This document shows positions 25,029-34,793 of a DNA stretch of 64,000 bases, one piece after another. Both the position numbers and the translations under genes were made by a program. Location of the stretch: assembly GCF_027923555.1 (NCBI RefSeq), contig NZ_AP025523.1, positions 2,236,484-2,300,483 of the forward strand. The letters run 5' to 3'. Positions within the stretch are counted from its first letter, which is position 1; each line of letters starts with the position of its first letter. The notes under the pieces were generated by a model that had not been told where the DNA came from, ran no database searches, and saw nothing but the letters and a program-made list of their open reading frames with translations. This DNA is from Vulcanimicrobium alpinum. GTDB lineage: Bacteria; Vulcanimicrobiota; Vulcanimicrobiia; Vulcanimicrobiales; Vulcanimicrobiaceae.

Positions 25029-26984
25029 ATGACCGCAACCTGCGAGGTCTGCCGCGCGAAGCCGGCCGAAGTTCACGACTACGCGCTGCGCGGCGGGCGC
25101 TGGGTTGAGGCCGAGGTCTGCGAGGACTGCGCGCGGCGGCGGCGCCGCGCGCCGCTGACCTTCCTGGGCGTGGCCGCCGCGGCGGTGGCACTGGTCGGGG
25201 GCGCCGCGGTCGCGGTCGACAGTTACGCCCGGCGGCAGAATCCGCGCAGCGAGCCTCCTCCCTCGCCGTCGCTCGGCGGACTCGGACGGGTCTTCAGCAC
25301 GGGGCCGAGCACGCTCGCCCAGTACTCGCGCGATCTCACCGACGCGGCGAAGAAAAACGAGCTCGACCCGGTGATCGGGCGCGACGACGAAGTCGAACGG
25401 GTCGTCTCGATCCTGGCGCGCCGCAGCAAGAACAATCCGGTGCTCATCGGCGAACCCGGCGTCGGCAAGACGGCGATCGTCGAAGGGCTGGCCCAGCGGA
25501 TCGCGCGCGGCGACGTCCCGCAGGCGCTGCGCGAGAAGCGCGTGCTCGCGCTCTCTCTCGGACCGCTCGTCGCCGGCACCAAATACCGCGGCGAGTTCGA
25601 GAGCCGCGTGAAGCGCATCCTCGACGAGGTGAAGCGCGCGGGCCGCGACATCATCCTGTTCATCGACGAGCTGCACACGCTCGTCGGCGCCGGCGCAGCC
25701 GAAGGTTCGCTCGACCTGAGCTCGATGATCAAACCCGAACTCGCGCGCGGCGAACTGCAGTGCATCGGCGCGACGACGTTCGACGAATACCGTAAGTACG
25801 TCGAGTCCGACGCCGCGCTGGAGCGCCGTTTCCAGCCGGTGCAGGTCGACGAGCCGACGATCGAGCAGACGGTCTCAATCCTGCGCGGCCTGCGTCCCAA
25901 ATACGCCGCGCACCACGGCGTGACGATCGAAGACGCCGCGCTCGAAGCCGCGGCCTCGCTATCCGCGCGCTACATCGCCGATCGCTATCTCCCCGACAAA
26001 GCGATCGACGTCGTCGACGAAGCGGCGGCGACCGCCGCGATGCGCAGCGAACGCACGGTCGACGTCGAGCGCGTCGCCGCCGTCGTCTCGCGCTGGACGG
26101 GGATCCCGCAAGGGACGATCACCGACGCACAGCGCGCCGGCCTCCTCGCGCTGGAGGAACAGCTCGAGGCGCGCGTGATCGGTCAGGACGCCGCGGTCCG
26201 CGCCGTCGCCGAAGCGATCCGCCGCGCGCGCGCCGGATTGAAGGATCCGCGCAAGCCGGTCGGCGGGTTTCTGTTCATCGGCCCCAGCGGCGTCGGGAAG
26301 ACCGAACTCGCCCGCGCGCTCGCGCACGCGCTGTTCGGCACCGACGATGCGCTGATCCGGCTCGATCTTTCCGAATACACCGAGTCGCACACGATCTCTC
26401 GTCTGATCGGCGCGCCGCCCGGCTATCAAGGGCACGAGGAACCGGGCCAGCTCACCGAACCGATCCGGCGCCGTCCCTACTCCGTCGTACTCTTCGACGA
26501 GATCGAGAAGGCGCACCCGGACGTCGCCGCGATCCTGCTGCAGATCCTCGACGACGGGCGGGTCACCGACGCCAAAGGCCGCACCATCGACTTCCGTCAC
26601 GCGATCGTCGTGCTGACGTCGAACCTCGAACGCGAGGAGCTCGAATCGACGCTGCGGCCCGAATTGATCGACCGCATCGACGAAGTGATCGTGTTCGCCG
26701 AGCTCGGGCCCGCGCAGATCGAACGGATCGTCGAGCTGCAGGTGGCGCTGCTCGCCGACCGCGTCGGCGCCCATGCGATGCGGCTCGATCTCTCCGAGCG
26801 CGCGCGGCGGTTCCTCGCCGACGAAAGCGCGGCGCAGGGCAGCGGCGCGCGGTACGTTGCGCGCGCGATCTCACGCCACGTGACCACCCCGCTCTCCGAG
26901 GCGATCCTGCGCGGGCGCATTGCGAGCGGCCACACCGCGCGCGTCGACTACGACGGAAGCGCGATCACGGTCGAAGCGGCGTGA
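25029..26984 (+). CDS. Membrane-anchored Clp/Hsp100-family ATPase with N-terminal zinc ribbon
   Basis: 651 aa. Residues 1-40 carry CEVC and CEDC (Cys 5, 8, 31, 34), a likely zinc ribbon in place of the Clp N-domain. A transmembrane helix lies at about 43-63, and a Pro/Ser linker follows. Both AAA+ modules are intact: Walker A at 141-148 and 418-425, Walker B IILFIDE and VVLFDE. The middle coiled-coil is absent ([20 protein letters not shown] runs straight into RWTGIP). The segment between TSN (530-532) and [10 protein letters not shown] is about nine residues, so the ClpP-binding loop of ClpA/ClpC is missing. It is likely an unfoldase working at the membrane without ClpP. Confidence 0.88.
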   Translation: MTATCEVCRAKPAEVHDYALRGGRWVEAEVCEDCARRRRRAPLTFLGVAAAAVALVGGAAVAVDSYARRQNPRSEPPPSPSLGGLGRVFSTGPSTLAQYSRDLTDAAKKNELDPVIGRDDEVERVVSILARRSKNNPVLIGEPGVGKTAIVEGLAQRIARGDVPQALREKRVLALSLGPLVAGTKYRGEFESRVKRILDEVKRAGRDIILFIDELHTLVGAGAAEGSLDLSSMIKPELARGELQCIGATTFDEYRKYVESDAALERRFQPVQVDEPTIEQTVSILRGLRPKYAAHHGVTIEDAALEAAASLSARYIADRYLPDKAIDVVDEAAATAAMRSERTVDVERVAAVVSRWTGIPQGTITDAQRAGLLALEEQLEARVIGQDAAVRAVAEAIRRARAGLKDPRKPVGGFLFIGPSGVGKTELARALAHALFGTDDALIRLDLSEYTESHTISRLIGAPPGYQGHEEPGQLTEPIRRRPYSVVLFDEIEKAHPDVAAILLQILDDGRVTDAKGRTIDFRHAIVVLTSNLEREELESTLRPELIDRIDEVIVFAELGPAQIERIVELQVALLADRVGAHAMRLDLSERARRFLADESAAQGSGARYVARAISRHVTTPLSEAILRGRIASGHTARVDYDGSAITVEAA

Positions 26985-27604
26985 TGCGGATGCTTGCCGG
27001 TGCGCGGACGTTCGCCGCCGCCGGCGCGCGGACGTTCGCCGCCGCCGGCCCGCTGACGCTCGCGCTCGCGGCAGGCGCGGCGGGGCAGACCGTTCCGCTC
27101 ACGACGCCGCCGCAGCCCGGCGCGAACGCGACCGCGAATCTGATCTTCGATGCAATGCTCGCGACGGCGCGCGCGAACGCGACGAACCCGCAAGCCGGTG
27201 CCGCCGCCGCGCTTTCGTACCAGCACGCGGTGCAGCGTTACAACGTCGGCGACCTCGCCAACGCGCGCGCGCAGGCGGGGCAAGCGCTGATCGCGGCGAA
27301 TCGCGCGGCTCCGCTCGTCATCCCGGAGCTGCGTTCGACGATCCCGCAGACGAGCGCACTGCAGACCGCGCCGTTTCCGCCCGCCGGCGGGAGCGTCGCG
27401 CAGGTCGACGCCGATGCGTTCGTCGCGCAGGCGCGCGGTGCAGTTGCGAACTGCGCCGCGCTCCGCTCGCCGAACACGGCTGCGGCGGCCGCGAAACTTT
27501 CGTCTGCGCAGGGCGCTGCGCGCGGCGGCCGTTACATCGAAGTGCGCAGCGACGCGCGTGCCGCGGTCGATCTGTGCGCGGCGGCTACTTCAGCGCGTCC
27601 TTGA
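26984..27604 (+). CDS. Secreted alanine-rich protein of unknown function
   Basis: About 206 aa. The ATG overlaps the Clp stop (TGATG), so expression is coupled. The signal peptide is long and carries two copies of ARTFAAAG before the hydrophobic stretch PLTLALAAGAAG. The mature part is helical and Ala/Asn/Arg-rich; two cysteines lie in the C-terminal half. YQHAVQRYNVGDLANARAQAGQALIAAN resembles one TPR-like helical pair. No function is recognised; a role with the neighbouring ATPase is possible. Its last 20 bp overlap the convergent tlpA-like gene. Confidence 0.65.
   Translation: MRMLAGARTFAAAGARTFAAAGPLTLALAAGAAGQTVPLTTPPQPGANATANLIFDAMLATARANATNPQAGAAAALSYQHAVQRYNVGDLANARAQAGQALIAANRAAPLVIPELRSTIPQTSALQTAPFPPAGGSVAQVDADAFVAQARGAVANCAALRSPNTAAAAAKLSSAQGAARGGRYIEVRSDARAAVDLCAAATSARP
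27002..27049 (+). repeat. Perfect tandem duplication of a 24-bp unit
   Basis: Two identical adjacent 24-bp copies (27002-27025 and 27026-27049) encode ARTFAAAG twice within the signal-peptide region. The frame is kept. It could be a recent slippage duplication in the genome or an assembly artefact; the exact identity argues that it is recent. Confidence 0.9.
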
Positions 27605-28118
27605 TCGCGGTCTCGATCTCGACCGGGTTCATTTCCCCGAGACGATAGGTCCGCACGACGCCGCGGCGATTGATGAACACGTGCACCGGCATCGCGATGG
27701 CGCCATACGTCTTGCCGACCTCGCCGCTCTCGTCGACGGCGACCACGCCATACGGGTTGTCGTACTTCTTCTGAAACGCGACGGCTTGCCCGGGCGCGTC
27801 GAGTTCGTCGATCCCCAGCACCTGCAGGCCGCGCGGCGCGTACTTCGCCCGCAGTCTCTTGATCGACGGCGCTTCGGCGTTGCACGGCCCGCACCACGAC
27901 GCATAGAAGTTCAGATAGACCGGCTTCCCTTTCACGCTCGCGAGCGTCACCGGCTTGCCGTCGGGTGACTTCAGCGCGAACGCCGGCGCCGGCTGACCCT
28001 TCTGCGGGACGGCGAGTGCGGTCAGCGGGATGAACGCCAGCGCGGCGGCCGCCGCGATCGGAAGGAATCGCACGCCCGATACAACGCCCGCAAACGGCGG
28101 AAAGTTACCTCTGCGCAT
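27585..28118 (-). CDS. TlpA-like thioredoxin-fold periplasmic protein
   Basis: 177 aa. A signal or anchor segment is at about 18-38 (FLPIAAAAALAFIPLTALA). A peroxiredoxin/TlpA fold follows, with the redox motif NFYASWCGPCNAEAPSIKRL, the cis-Pro region AIAMPVHVFINRRG and a C-terminal helix. It probably reduces or resolves disulfides in the periplasm, for example during cytochrome maturation. The ATG at 28118 overlaps the ribF stop (TAATG), so it is the last gene of the ribF operon. An internal GTG at 28073 would give a shorter signal peptide. Confidence 0.87.
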   Translation of the reverse strand: MRRGNFPPFAGVVSGVRFLPIAAAAALAFIPLTALAVPQKGQPAPAFALKSPDGKPVTLASVKGKPVYLNFYASWCGPCNAEAPSIKRLRAKYAPRGLQVLGIDELDAPGQAVAFQKKYDNPYGVVAVDESGEVGKTYGAIAMPVHVFINRRGVVRTYRLGEMNPVEIETAIKDALK

Positions 28119-29038
28119 TAGACCACGCTCGGGAATTTCACCGCTGCGGCGTCCTCGTGCATCTGCGCGATCAGCTCGTCGACCGAATCGAAGCGGCGCT
28201 GCGCGCGCACGAAGCGGAAGGCGCGCAGCGCGAGTTCTTCGCCGTATAGCGCGCCGTTGAAATCAAGCAGCCAGGCTTCGACGGTGCGCTCGCGGCCGTC
28301 GAAGGTCGGATTCGTCCCGATCGAGACCAGCCCCGGGTAGTTGCGGCCGTCGTGGCGGCCGATGATGCGATACACGCCGTCGGGCGGGAGCAGTTTGTTC
28401 GCCGGGACGGCGACGTTGGCGGTCGGGAAGCCCAGATCGTGTCCGCGGCCCGCACCGAACGTCACCGTTCCGCGCACCGCGTAGGGCGCGCCCAGCAGGC
28501 GGTCTGCGGTCTCGCCGTCGCCGGCCTGGAGTGCCGCGCGGATCCGCGTGCTCGAGACCCTCTCGCCGTCGGCGAGCGCATTGGGAACGCCGATCGCCGT
28601 GCGGCCTTGCGCCGCGAAGTACGATGTCGCGAACGGCACGTCGCCGGCGCGCTTGTGTCCGAAGCGGAAGTGTTCGCCGACGACCATCGCGCGCGCGCCG
28701 ATCCGCCCCGCGAGCGTCTCGTCGAGAAACTGCGCCGGCGTCAGCGAGGCGATCGCGGCATCGAACGGCAGGACGTATGCTTCGTCGACGCCGGCGCGCG
28801 CGAACGCGTTGACCCGTTCTTCGAGCGTCGCGATCATCGGCGGTTCTTGACCGGGCCGCAAGAACGCCGACGGATGCTCGCGGAAGGTCAGCACGGCGCT
28901 GCGCTCGCCGGCCCGCCGCTCGCGCAGCGCGGCGCGCACGATCGCCTGATGGCCGAGATGGAAGCCGTCGAAGACGCCGATCGCGACGACGCGCGGACGA
29001 TCCGGCGCACGATCGGGCAACGCGTGGTGGACTTTCAC
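28118..29038 (-). CDS. ribF: Bifunctional riboflavin kinase/FAD synthetase RibF
   Basis: 306 aa. The N-terminal nucleotidyltransferase domain has IGVFDGFHLGHQAIVRAAL (HxGH-type) and VVGEHFRFGHKRAGD, with SSTRIR further on. The C-terminal flavokinase domain (about 180-300) has GTVTFGAGRGHDLGFPTANV and LVSIGTNPTFDG. It makes FMN and FAD. The GTG start at 29038 overlaps the truB stop (GTGA), a very common bacterial gene pair. Confidence 0.95.
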   Translation of the reverse strand: MKVHHALPDRAPDRPRVVAIGVFDGFHLGHQAIVRAALRERRAGERSAVLTFREHPSAFLRPGQEPPMIATLEERVNAFARAGVDEAYVLPFDAAIASLTPAQFLDETLAGRIGARAMVVGEHFRFGHKRAGDVPFATSYFAAQGRTAIGVPNALADGERVSSTRIRAALQAGDGETADRLLGAPYAVRGTVTFGAGRGHDLGFPTANVAVPANKLLPPDGVYRIIGRHDGRNYPGLVSIGTNPTFDGRERTVEAWLLDFNGALYGEELALRAFRFVRAQRRFDSVDELIAQMHEDAAAVKFPSVV

Positions 29039-29901
29039 ACGAAGACCTTGCGCGGCGCGAGCAGCGCGCCGACGGTCTCCCCGACGCCGACGAGCACGCG
29101 CGACGAGTCGCGCACGAAGACGTGCTTGTCGGGCGGCGGTTCGGCGAGCGGGACGAGCCGGCCGGCGCGAAAATCCGTCGCGAGCCGCGCGTCGAGGACG
29201 ACGGTCGGGATCGGGATGACGCGCTCGGGCGAGATCAGCGCGCCGCCGGGGTCGCGCTCGACCTCGTCGTACGTGAGCGCCTCGGAGAGCACGAACGGCC
29301 CCGACGCCTCGCGCAGCAGCGCGCCCATGTGACCGACGGTCCCGCACGCCGCAGCGAGATCCTCGCACAGCGTACGCACGTACGTCCCTTCACTGCAGGC
29401 GATGCGCAGCCGCACGACGTTCGCGTCGCGGCCCAGCACGGCGATCGCGTAGATGGTGATCGTGCGCGGCTTGCGTTCGACCGTCGTCCCGGCGCGCGCG
29501 AGATCGTAGAGCCGCCTGCCGCCGCTCTTGACGGCGCTGAACATCGGCGGGATCTGCTGCACCGCGCCGATGAACGACGGCAGCGCCGCGTCGAGCCGCG
29601 CGTCGACGTCCGGCGGAACGTCGCGTTCCACGAGTGTCTCGCCGGTCGCATCGCCGGTCGTCGTCGCACGTCCGAGCACCAGCGTGCACACGTACCGCTT
29701 GCGCCGGTCGGTGATGAGGGGGATCAGTCGCGTCGCCCTGCCGAGCGCGATCGGAAGGACGCCCGCCGCCTGCGGATCGAGCGTGCCCACATGTCCGATC
29801 GCGAGCTTCCCGGCCGGATCGCGGTAGACGCGACGCAGACGCGCGCCGAACTGCGTCGACGACGGTCCCGCCGGCTTGAACAGGTTGACGAAGCCGAGCA
29901 C
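29035..29901 (-). CDS. truB: tRNA pseudouridine-55 synthase TruB
   Basis: 288 aa. The N-terminus is GFVNLFKPAGPSSTQF, and the catalytic motif is GHVGTLDPQAAGVLPIALG with Asp as nucleophile. YVCTLVLGRATTTGDATGE and CSEGTYVRTLCEDLA complete the family signature. It makes the universal pseudouridine in the T-loop of tRNA. A GTG at 29901 is the start. It lies 16 bp after nrnA in the rbfA-nrnA-truB-ribF order. Confidence 0.95.
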   Translation of the reverse strand: MLGFVNLFKPAGPSSTQFGARLRRVYRDPAGKLAIGHVGTLDPQAAGVLPIALGRATRLIPLITDRRKRYVCTLVLGRATTTGDATGETLVERDVPPDVDARLDAALPSFIGAVQQIPPMFSAVKSGGRRLYDLARAGTTVERKPRTITIYAIAVLGRDANVVRLRIACSEGTYVRTLCEDLAAACGTVGHMGALLREASGPFVLSEALTYDEVERDPGGALISPERVIPIPTVVLDARLATDFRAGRLVPLAEPPPDKHVFVRDSSRVLVGVGETVGALLAPRKVFV

Positions 29902-29917
29902 GATCAGACGGGCGGTT

Positions 29918-30910
29918 CTACAACCCCTGCGCGCGCAGCGCCGCGTGCACGCCGTCGACCGCTTTGCGCAGGTCCCGCTCGGGATAGGTCAAGCCGGACG
30001 CCATGAAGTGGCCGCCGCCGCCGAGCATCGCCGCCGCGGCCTGTACGTTGATGCGGCCGCGCGATCGCAGGCTCACGCGCACCGCGCCCTCGTAGTCTTT
30101 GAACAGCGCCGCGCATTCGACGCCGTCGACCGCGCGCAGATGCTGGACGATCTCTTCGGTGTCTTCGCCGTCGGCGTTCGCTTCGCGCAGCATCGCCTCG
30201 TCGACGTACGTCCAGCAAAACCGGCCGTCGTCGTCGAGCACTGCGCGTTCGAGCGCCATCCCGAGCAGTTTCGTCGCCGCGAAGCGCTTATTCGCGAAGA
30301 TCTGATCGGTGATCAGCGGCTTGTCGGCACCGAGTTCGATCATCTCCGCCGACATCCGCAGCACCGCGGGCGTCGTGTTCGTGTGCATGAACGCGCCGGT
30401 ATCGGTCATGATCGTGGTGAGGATGCAGGTCGCGATCTCGGGCGTGATCGTCACGCCCAGCGCGTGCAGCAGCCGCAGGACGCAGGTCCCCGTCGAAGCC
30501 TCGGTCGGGAGCACGTAATTGAACGCGCCGAAGTGCGAGTTGCCGAGGTGATGATCGATGTCGAGCATGTGCTCGCGCGGGATCGCCGGGAGATACTCGC
30601 CGGCCCGCGTGAAATCGCTCATGTCGCAGAACACCCACAGCGTATCCGCGGGCAGATCCGCCGCGACGTCTCGCGTCACGTCCTCCGAGTCCGGCAGAAA
30701 ACGCAGGTTGCGCGGGACGGGATCCTGCTGAAAATACGCGACGCGCTTGCCGAGCTGCTTGAGCGCGAGCCCTAACGCGAGCCCCGCGCCGAGCGTATCG
30801 CCGTCCGGCTTCACGTGCGAAACGAACACGAACGACGAACGGCGCCGCAGCTCCGCGACGACTTCGTCGGTGGTATTCGACTCTGCGACGGTCGTCTCGG
30901 CGCTACTCAT
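29918..30910 (-). CDS. nrnA: DHH-DHHA1 phosphoesterase NrnA (nanoRNase/pAp phosphatase)
   Basis: 330 aa. The DHH domain has SHVKPDGDTLGAGLALG, the metal-binding CDMSD and DIDHHLGNSHFG; the DHHA1 domain ends with MLGGGGHFMASGLTY. It degrades very short RNAs and 3'-phosphoadenosine 5'-phosphate. It overlaps rbfA by 8 bp and precedes truB, the usual context of nrnA in Gram-positive and related phyla. Confidence 0.93.
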   Translation of the reverse strand: MSSAETTVAESNTTDEVVAELRRRSSFVFVSHVKPDGDTLGAGLALGLALKQLGKRVAYFQQDPVPRNLRFLPDSEDVTRDVAADLPADTLWVFCDMSDFTRAGEYLPAIPREHMLDIDHHLGNSHFGAFNYVLPTEASTGTCVLRLLHALGVTITPEIATCILTTIMTDTGAFMHTNTTPAVLRMSAEMIELGADKPLITDQIFANKRFAATKLLGMALERAVLDDDGRFCWTYVDEAMLREANADGEDTEEIVQHLRAVDGVECAALFKDYEGAVRVSLRSRGRINVQAAAAMLGGGGHFMASGLTYPERDLRKAVDGVHAALRAQGL

Positions 30911-31253
30911 CGATCACCTTGGCACGCTCCAGCGTCTTGTGCAGCGCGATCGCCCTCTCGGTCGTCCGATCCTCGACGAACGTGAGTTCCGGCGTGTACC
31001 GCAGGTCGATCGCGTTCCCAAGCTCGCCCCGCAAAAACCGCGACGCGCTCGCGAGCGCATCCATCGTCTGACGCGCCACATGCCGGTCGCCGATGATCGA
31101 GACGAAGACCTTGCAATGCTTCATATCCTGCGTGATCTCGCAGCGCACCACCGTCACAAACCCCAACCTTGGATCCTTGAGATCCTCGCCGATGATCTTC
31201 GCCAGCGCCCGCTGGATCTCATGATCGATCTTCGCCTGCCGCTGCTGCTTCAC
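30903..31253 (-). CDS. rbfA: 30S ribosome-binding factor RbfA
   Basis: 116 aa KH-fold protein. It begins KQQRQAKIDHEIQRALAKIIGEDLKDPRLGFVTVV and includes HCKVFVSIIGD and GNAIDLRYTPELTFVED, all standard RbfA segments. It helps late 30S maturation. The GTG at 31253 is chosen because it gives the normal N-terminus; the upstream frame (to 31340) is Arg/Gly-rich and not family-like. It is separated from infB by 316 bp that hold a large palindromic element, a wider gap than usual for this pair. Confidence 0.9.
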   Translation of the reverse strand: MKQQRQAKIDHEIQRALAKIIGEDLKDPRLGFVTVVRCEITQDMKHCKVFVSIIGDRHVARQTMDALASASRFLRGELGNAIDLRYTPELTFVEDRTTERAIALHKTLERAKVIDE

Positions 31254-31569
31254 GGTTGCACGACGCTCCGCTCTTGCTGCGCGCCCCCCACGCTCGCGCG
31301 CGGGGCCCCCCGACGCGCCCTCGCAACGACCTGACGGCACGCGGAAGATTTCGCTGCGCTCGGTCCATCACCGGAGTGGCGACCTGATACAGGATCGTGC
31401 CGGCGTGGGCGGCGCGTGTGAGGCCGCGCCGGGGCGTTCGAGCAATTCGCGAAGCCAGGATGGCGAGAGCGAATTGTCGACCGAGCAGCGATTTTCCATG
31501 GATGGAAAATCGCGGGCGTCCCCGGAGCAGCCTCACACGCGCCGCCCACGCCCGCCACCACGTCCAGCA
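31254..31569. other. 316-bp spacer between infB and rbfA
   Basis: It is non-coding as far as can be seen; the frames crossing it are not family-like and lack starts. Its centre is a nested palindromic element (31402-31552), and the remainder is G+C-rich with runs of C and G near 31285-31315. Read in the direction of infB transcription it would be a long structured spacer or an inserted repeat. A promoter for rbfA may lie here but none is convincing. Confidence 0.5.
31402..31552. repeat. Nested palindromic element, possible structured RNA or mobile repeat
   Basis: The outer arms are a perfect 22-bp inverted repeat (31402-31423 against 31531-31552). Two further hairpins are nested inside: 8-bp arms CAATTCGC/GCGAATTG at 31443-31450 and 31469-31476, and 12-bp arms GCGATTTTCCAT/ATGGAAAATCGC at 31488-31513 with a 2-base gap. 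The whole can fold as a two-branched cloverleaf of about 151 nt. It carries no open frame. It may be a MITE or REP-type repeat, or a cis-acting RNA in the infB-rbfA transcript. Confidence 0.75.
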
Positions 31570-34503
31570 TTAGGCCGGCTGGAGTTCCGGGGCGACGAGT
31601 TCGGAGGTCCAAGCCTCGATAACGTCGCCCGCTTTGAGGTCGGCGAAGCGCGCAACTTGGATGCCGCACTCGAAGTTCTCGTTGACTTCGCGCACGTCGT
31701 CCTTGAAGCGCCGCAGCGACTCGATCTCGCCGTCGAAGACGACCGCCGCGTCGCGAAGGACGCGCACCTTCGAGTTGCGCGTGATCTTCCCGCTCTGCAC
31801 GTAGCAGCCGGCGATCGTGCCGACCTTCGAGACCTTGAAGATCTCGCGAACCTCCGCGCGGCCGAGCACGACTTCGCGGAACTTCGGCGCCAGCATCCCG
31901 ACCATCGCTTTTTTCAGATCGTTTTCGACGTCGTAGATGACCTGGTAGAAGCGCAGATCGACCTGGTCCGATTCGGCGAGGCGTTTGACCGCTTCGTCGG
32001 GCCGGATGTTGAACCCGATCAGCACCGCGTTCGAGGCCGAGGCGAGGTTGACGTCGTTTTCGGTGATCCCGCCGACGCCGGCGAGGATGACGCGGATGTC
32101 GACCTCGGACGTCGAGAGCGATTCCACCCGCGAGCGGAGCGCTTCGACCGAACCTTGACCGTCGGCTTTGAGGATGAGGTTGAGCGTCTTTTGACCGCTG
32201 TCGGCCGGCATCTGCATGAACGTCTCGAGCGAGACGCGTGCGCCCCCGGCACTCGCCGCCATGCGGACGTCGCGGCGTTTCGTCGACCGTTTCGCGGCCG
32301 CTTCGCGAGCCGTCTTTTCATCGGAGACGACCATGAGCGTGTCGCCCGCCGACGGGACGTCGCCCAGGCCCATGATCTCGACGGGAACCGACGGTCCGGC
32401 CTTCTTCGTCTGCTTGCCCTTGTCGTCGATCAGCGCGCGGATCTTGCCGTACGTCGGCCCGACGACCACGACGTCGCCGACCCGCAGCGTTCCCGTCTGC
32501 ACGAGCACCGTCGCGACCGGACCGCGGCCGCGATCGAGCGCCGATTCGATGACGACGCCGCTGGCGCGCCGGTGCGGGTTGGCTTTGAGTTCCTTGAGAT
32601 CGGCTTCGAGCAGCACGGTCTCGAGCAGCTGCGCGATGTTGTTCCCGGTGCGCGCCGAGACGGGGACCATCTCGATCTTCCCGCCCCATTCGACGGGCTG
32701 CAGACCTTCTTCGGTGAGCTGCTGCTTGACGCGATCGGGCTGCGCGTCTTCCTTGTCCATCTTGTTGATCGCGACGACGATCGGCACGTTGGCGGCCTTG
32801 ATGTGCGAGATCGCTTCGCGCGTCTGCGGCATCACGCCGTCGTCGGCCGCGACGACGAGGATCGCGACGTCGGTGACCTTCGCACCGCGCGCGCGCATCG
32901 CCGTGAACGCTTCGTGACCCGGTGTGTCGATGAACGTGATCGGGCGCCCGTCCTGCGAGACGGTGTACGCGCCGATCTTCTGCGTGATCCCGCCCGCTTC
33001 GCCGCCCGCGACGTTCGCCGCGCGAATGCGGTCGAGGAGCGAGGTTTTGCCGTGGTCGACGTGACCGAGGACGGTGACGACCGGCGGCCGCGGCTGCAGC
33101 ATCTCCGGCTTGTCCTCTTCCTGCTCGACGACGACTTCTTCGCCGGCTTCCTTGACGATCGCGTTGAAGCCGAACTTGCGCGCGACCGCGATCGCCTGAT
33201 CCGACGAGATGTTCTGGTTGATCGTCGCCATCGTGCCCATGCGGATGAGCTCGCGAATGACGTCCGCGGCCGGGACGATCATCGAAGTCGCGAGCTCCTG
33301 CACCGTGAGCACGTCGGGGATCTCGATCGATTCGAGCTTCTTCGACGGATCGTCATGGCGTTCGTAATCCGCGCCGCCTTTGCGGCGGCGCTGCTTCTCG
33401 AGCAGCATCTCCGCATCGCGGGCCTTCTTCGCTTCGAGCTGTTCGCGCGTCGAGCGGCCGCGGCCGCCGGGACGTCCGCCGGGTGCTCCGGAGGACGGCG
33501 ACGGGCCGCCGCCGCTCGGCGGCGACATCGGGCCGCCGGGACGCGGCGTGAACGGACGGGCACCGCCGGGCGCGGTCGCGCCCGGGATCGGGCGGAACGG
33601 ACCGTTGCCGGCCGGCCGGCGCGGCGCGCCGGGCCCCGCGCCCTGCGCTCCCGGCGTGCCGGGACGGGGCTGCTGATACTGACCGGGGCCGCCCTGACCG
33701 GGCCGTGGCGCGACGCCGGGGCGGCCGGGGATCTGCCCGTTCCCCTGGCCCGGCGGGTTGAGCGGCCGGGCGGGCGGACGCGGGGGACGGATTGACGACT
33801 GGCCCGAGGGGACCGGTTGCAGGGTCGGGATCGGTTCGTTCGGAGCGCTCGGGCGGCGCGGCGGCAGCGGGCCGGGCTGGCCGGGACGCGGGACGACGCC
33901 GGGGCGCGGCGGCGCGGCGGACGTTCCCTGCGGTGTGGCGGCGGCCGGCGCGGCGGCCGCAGGCATCTCGGCCGCGGGCGCGGCCGGCTGCTGCGTGGGC
34001 GGCGCGGCGCGGCGCACCGGCGCGTTGGGCACCGGGCGCAGTTGCGGAACCGGAGCGGACGGCGCAGCGGGCTTGCCGGACGGTGCGGAGGGAGCCGACG
34101 GCGTCACGGCCGGCGAGCTAGGCGCCGGCGATTCCGCGGGCGGCGCCGAGGCCGCGACGCCGTTCGCCGGCGCGGGCGGGGCCGCCGGGGCGACGGGCGC
34201 GGCAGGCGACGGCGCAGCCGGAGCGGCGGCGACCGGGGCGGCCTGCGCAACCGGGGGCGCCGCAGGCGGGGCGGCCTGCGCAACGGCAACCGGAGCCGGC
34301 GCGGACGCGGCGGCGGGCTTGGCCTTGGGCGCGGCTTTGGCGCCCTTCAGCTGTGCGCGCAGGAGGTCGGCGACCTTCGGCTCGACGACGCTGAGTTGGT
34401 TCTTCGCCTCGAGACCCAGGCGCCCGAACAGCGCGAGGAGGTCTTTCGAGGTCATGCCGAGCTCTTTGGCGAGCTCGAAAATCCTGGGTTTACCGGTTGC
34501 CAT
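31570..34503 (-). CDS. infB: Translation initiation factor IF-2
   Basis: 977 aa. The N-terminus has an IF2N domain ([30 protein letters not shown]). A very long disordered region rich in Pro, Ala and Gly covers about residues 60-370. A second IF2N-like domain follows, then the GTPase domain with [19 protein letters not shown] near 478, DTPGHEAF and NKMDK, and domains III-IV. It brings initiator tRNA to the ribosome. The ATG at 34503 has AGAAGGA 5 nt upstream. The ylxR gene lies 74 bp upstream. Confidence 0.96.
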   Translation of the reverse strand: MATGKPRIFELAKELGMTSKDLLALFGRLGLEAKNQLSVVEPKVADLLRAQLKGAKAAPKAKPAAASAPAPVAVAQAAPPAAPPVAQAAPVAAAPAAPSPAAPVAPAAPPAPANGVAASAPPAESPAPSSPAVTPSAPSAPSGKPAAPSAPVPQLRPVPNAPVRRAAPPTQQPAAPAAEMPAAAAPAAATPQGTSAAPPRPGVVPRPGQPGPLPPRRPSAPNEPIPTLQPVPSGQSSIRPPRPPARPLNPPGQGNGQIPGRPGVAPRPGQGGPGQYQQPRPGTPGAQGAGPGAPRRPAGNGPFRPIPGATAPGGARPFTPRPGGPMSPPSGGGPSPSSGAPGGRPGGRGRSTREQLEAKKARDAEMLLEKQRRRKGGADYERHDDPSKKLESIEIPDVLTVQELATSMIVPAADVIRELIRMGTMATINQNISSDQAIAVARKFGFNAIVKEAGEEVVVEQEEDKPEMLQPRPPVVTVLGHVDHGKTSLLDRIRAANVAGGEAGGITQKIGAYTVSQDGRPITFIDTPGHEAFTAMRARGAKVTDVAILVVAADDGVMPQTREAISHIKAANVPIVVAINKMDKEDAQPDRVKQQLTEEGLQPVEWGGKIEMVPVSARTGNNIAQLLETVLLEADLKELKANPHRRASGVVIESALDRGRGPVATVLVQTGTLRVGDVVVVGPTYGKIRALIDDKGKQTKKAGPSVPVEIMGLGDVPSAGDTLMVVSDEKTAREAAAKRSTKRRDVRMAASAGGARVSLETFMQMPADSGQKTLNLILKADGQGSVEALRSRVESLSTSEVDIRVILAGVGGITENDVNLASASNAVLIGFNIRPDEAVKRLAESDQVDLRFYQVIYDVENDLKKAMVGMLAPKFREVVLGRAEVREIFKVSKVGTIAGCYVQSGKITRNSKVRVLRDAAVVFDGEIESLRRFKDDVREVNENFECGIQVARFADLKAGDVIEAWTSELVAPELQPA

Positions 34504-34577
34504 GCAATCCTTCTAGAAACGGCGCCAACGCGGGCGCCACCGCCCTTATTTCATTCCGAAGTCTCCGTGACCCGGGG

Positions 34578-34793
34578 TCACCATTGTAGCAGAGCTTCGA
34601 CATTGAACCCCGGATAACGTTTGTTCTTTGCAACCCGTTCCGCACAGGCGCGCGAACACAGATAGGTCCCGCGCCCGTCGGCGCGTCGCCCCGCGTCGGC
34701 CGTCCAGCGGCCGTCCGCGCCGCGCGTGAAGCGGCGCAGCGCCGGCTGCGGGAAGACCGTCCGGCAGCCGACGCACGTTCGGGCGGGAATCAT
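34578..34793 (-). CDS. ylxR: YlxR family RNA-binding protein (DUF448)
   Basis: 71 aa. MIPARTCVGCRTVFPQPALRRF and GRGTYLCSRACAERVAKNKR are the family motifs (GRGxYLC). The ATG at 34793 overlaps the nusA stop (ATGA). YlxR proteins bind RNA and have been linked to transcription control and to RNase P, but the role is not settled. Its place between nusA and infB is conserved in many phyla. Confidence 0.93.
   Translation of the reverse strand: MIPARTCVGCRTVFPQPALRRFTRGADGRWTADAGRRADGRGTYLCSRACAERVAKNKRYPGFNVEALLQW

Noticed and set aside
31405-33795. A 796-residue plus-strand open frame opposite infB
   Set aside because: It is a shadow of the infB reading frame: Arg/Asp/Val-rich composition typical of the antisense of high-G+C coding sequence, and infB is unambiguous.
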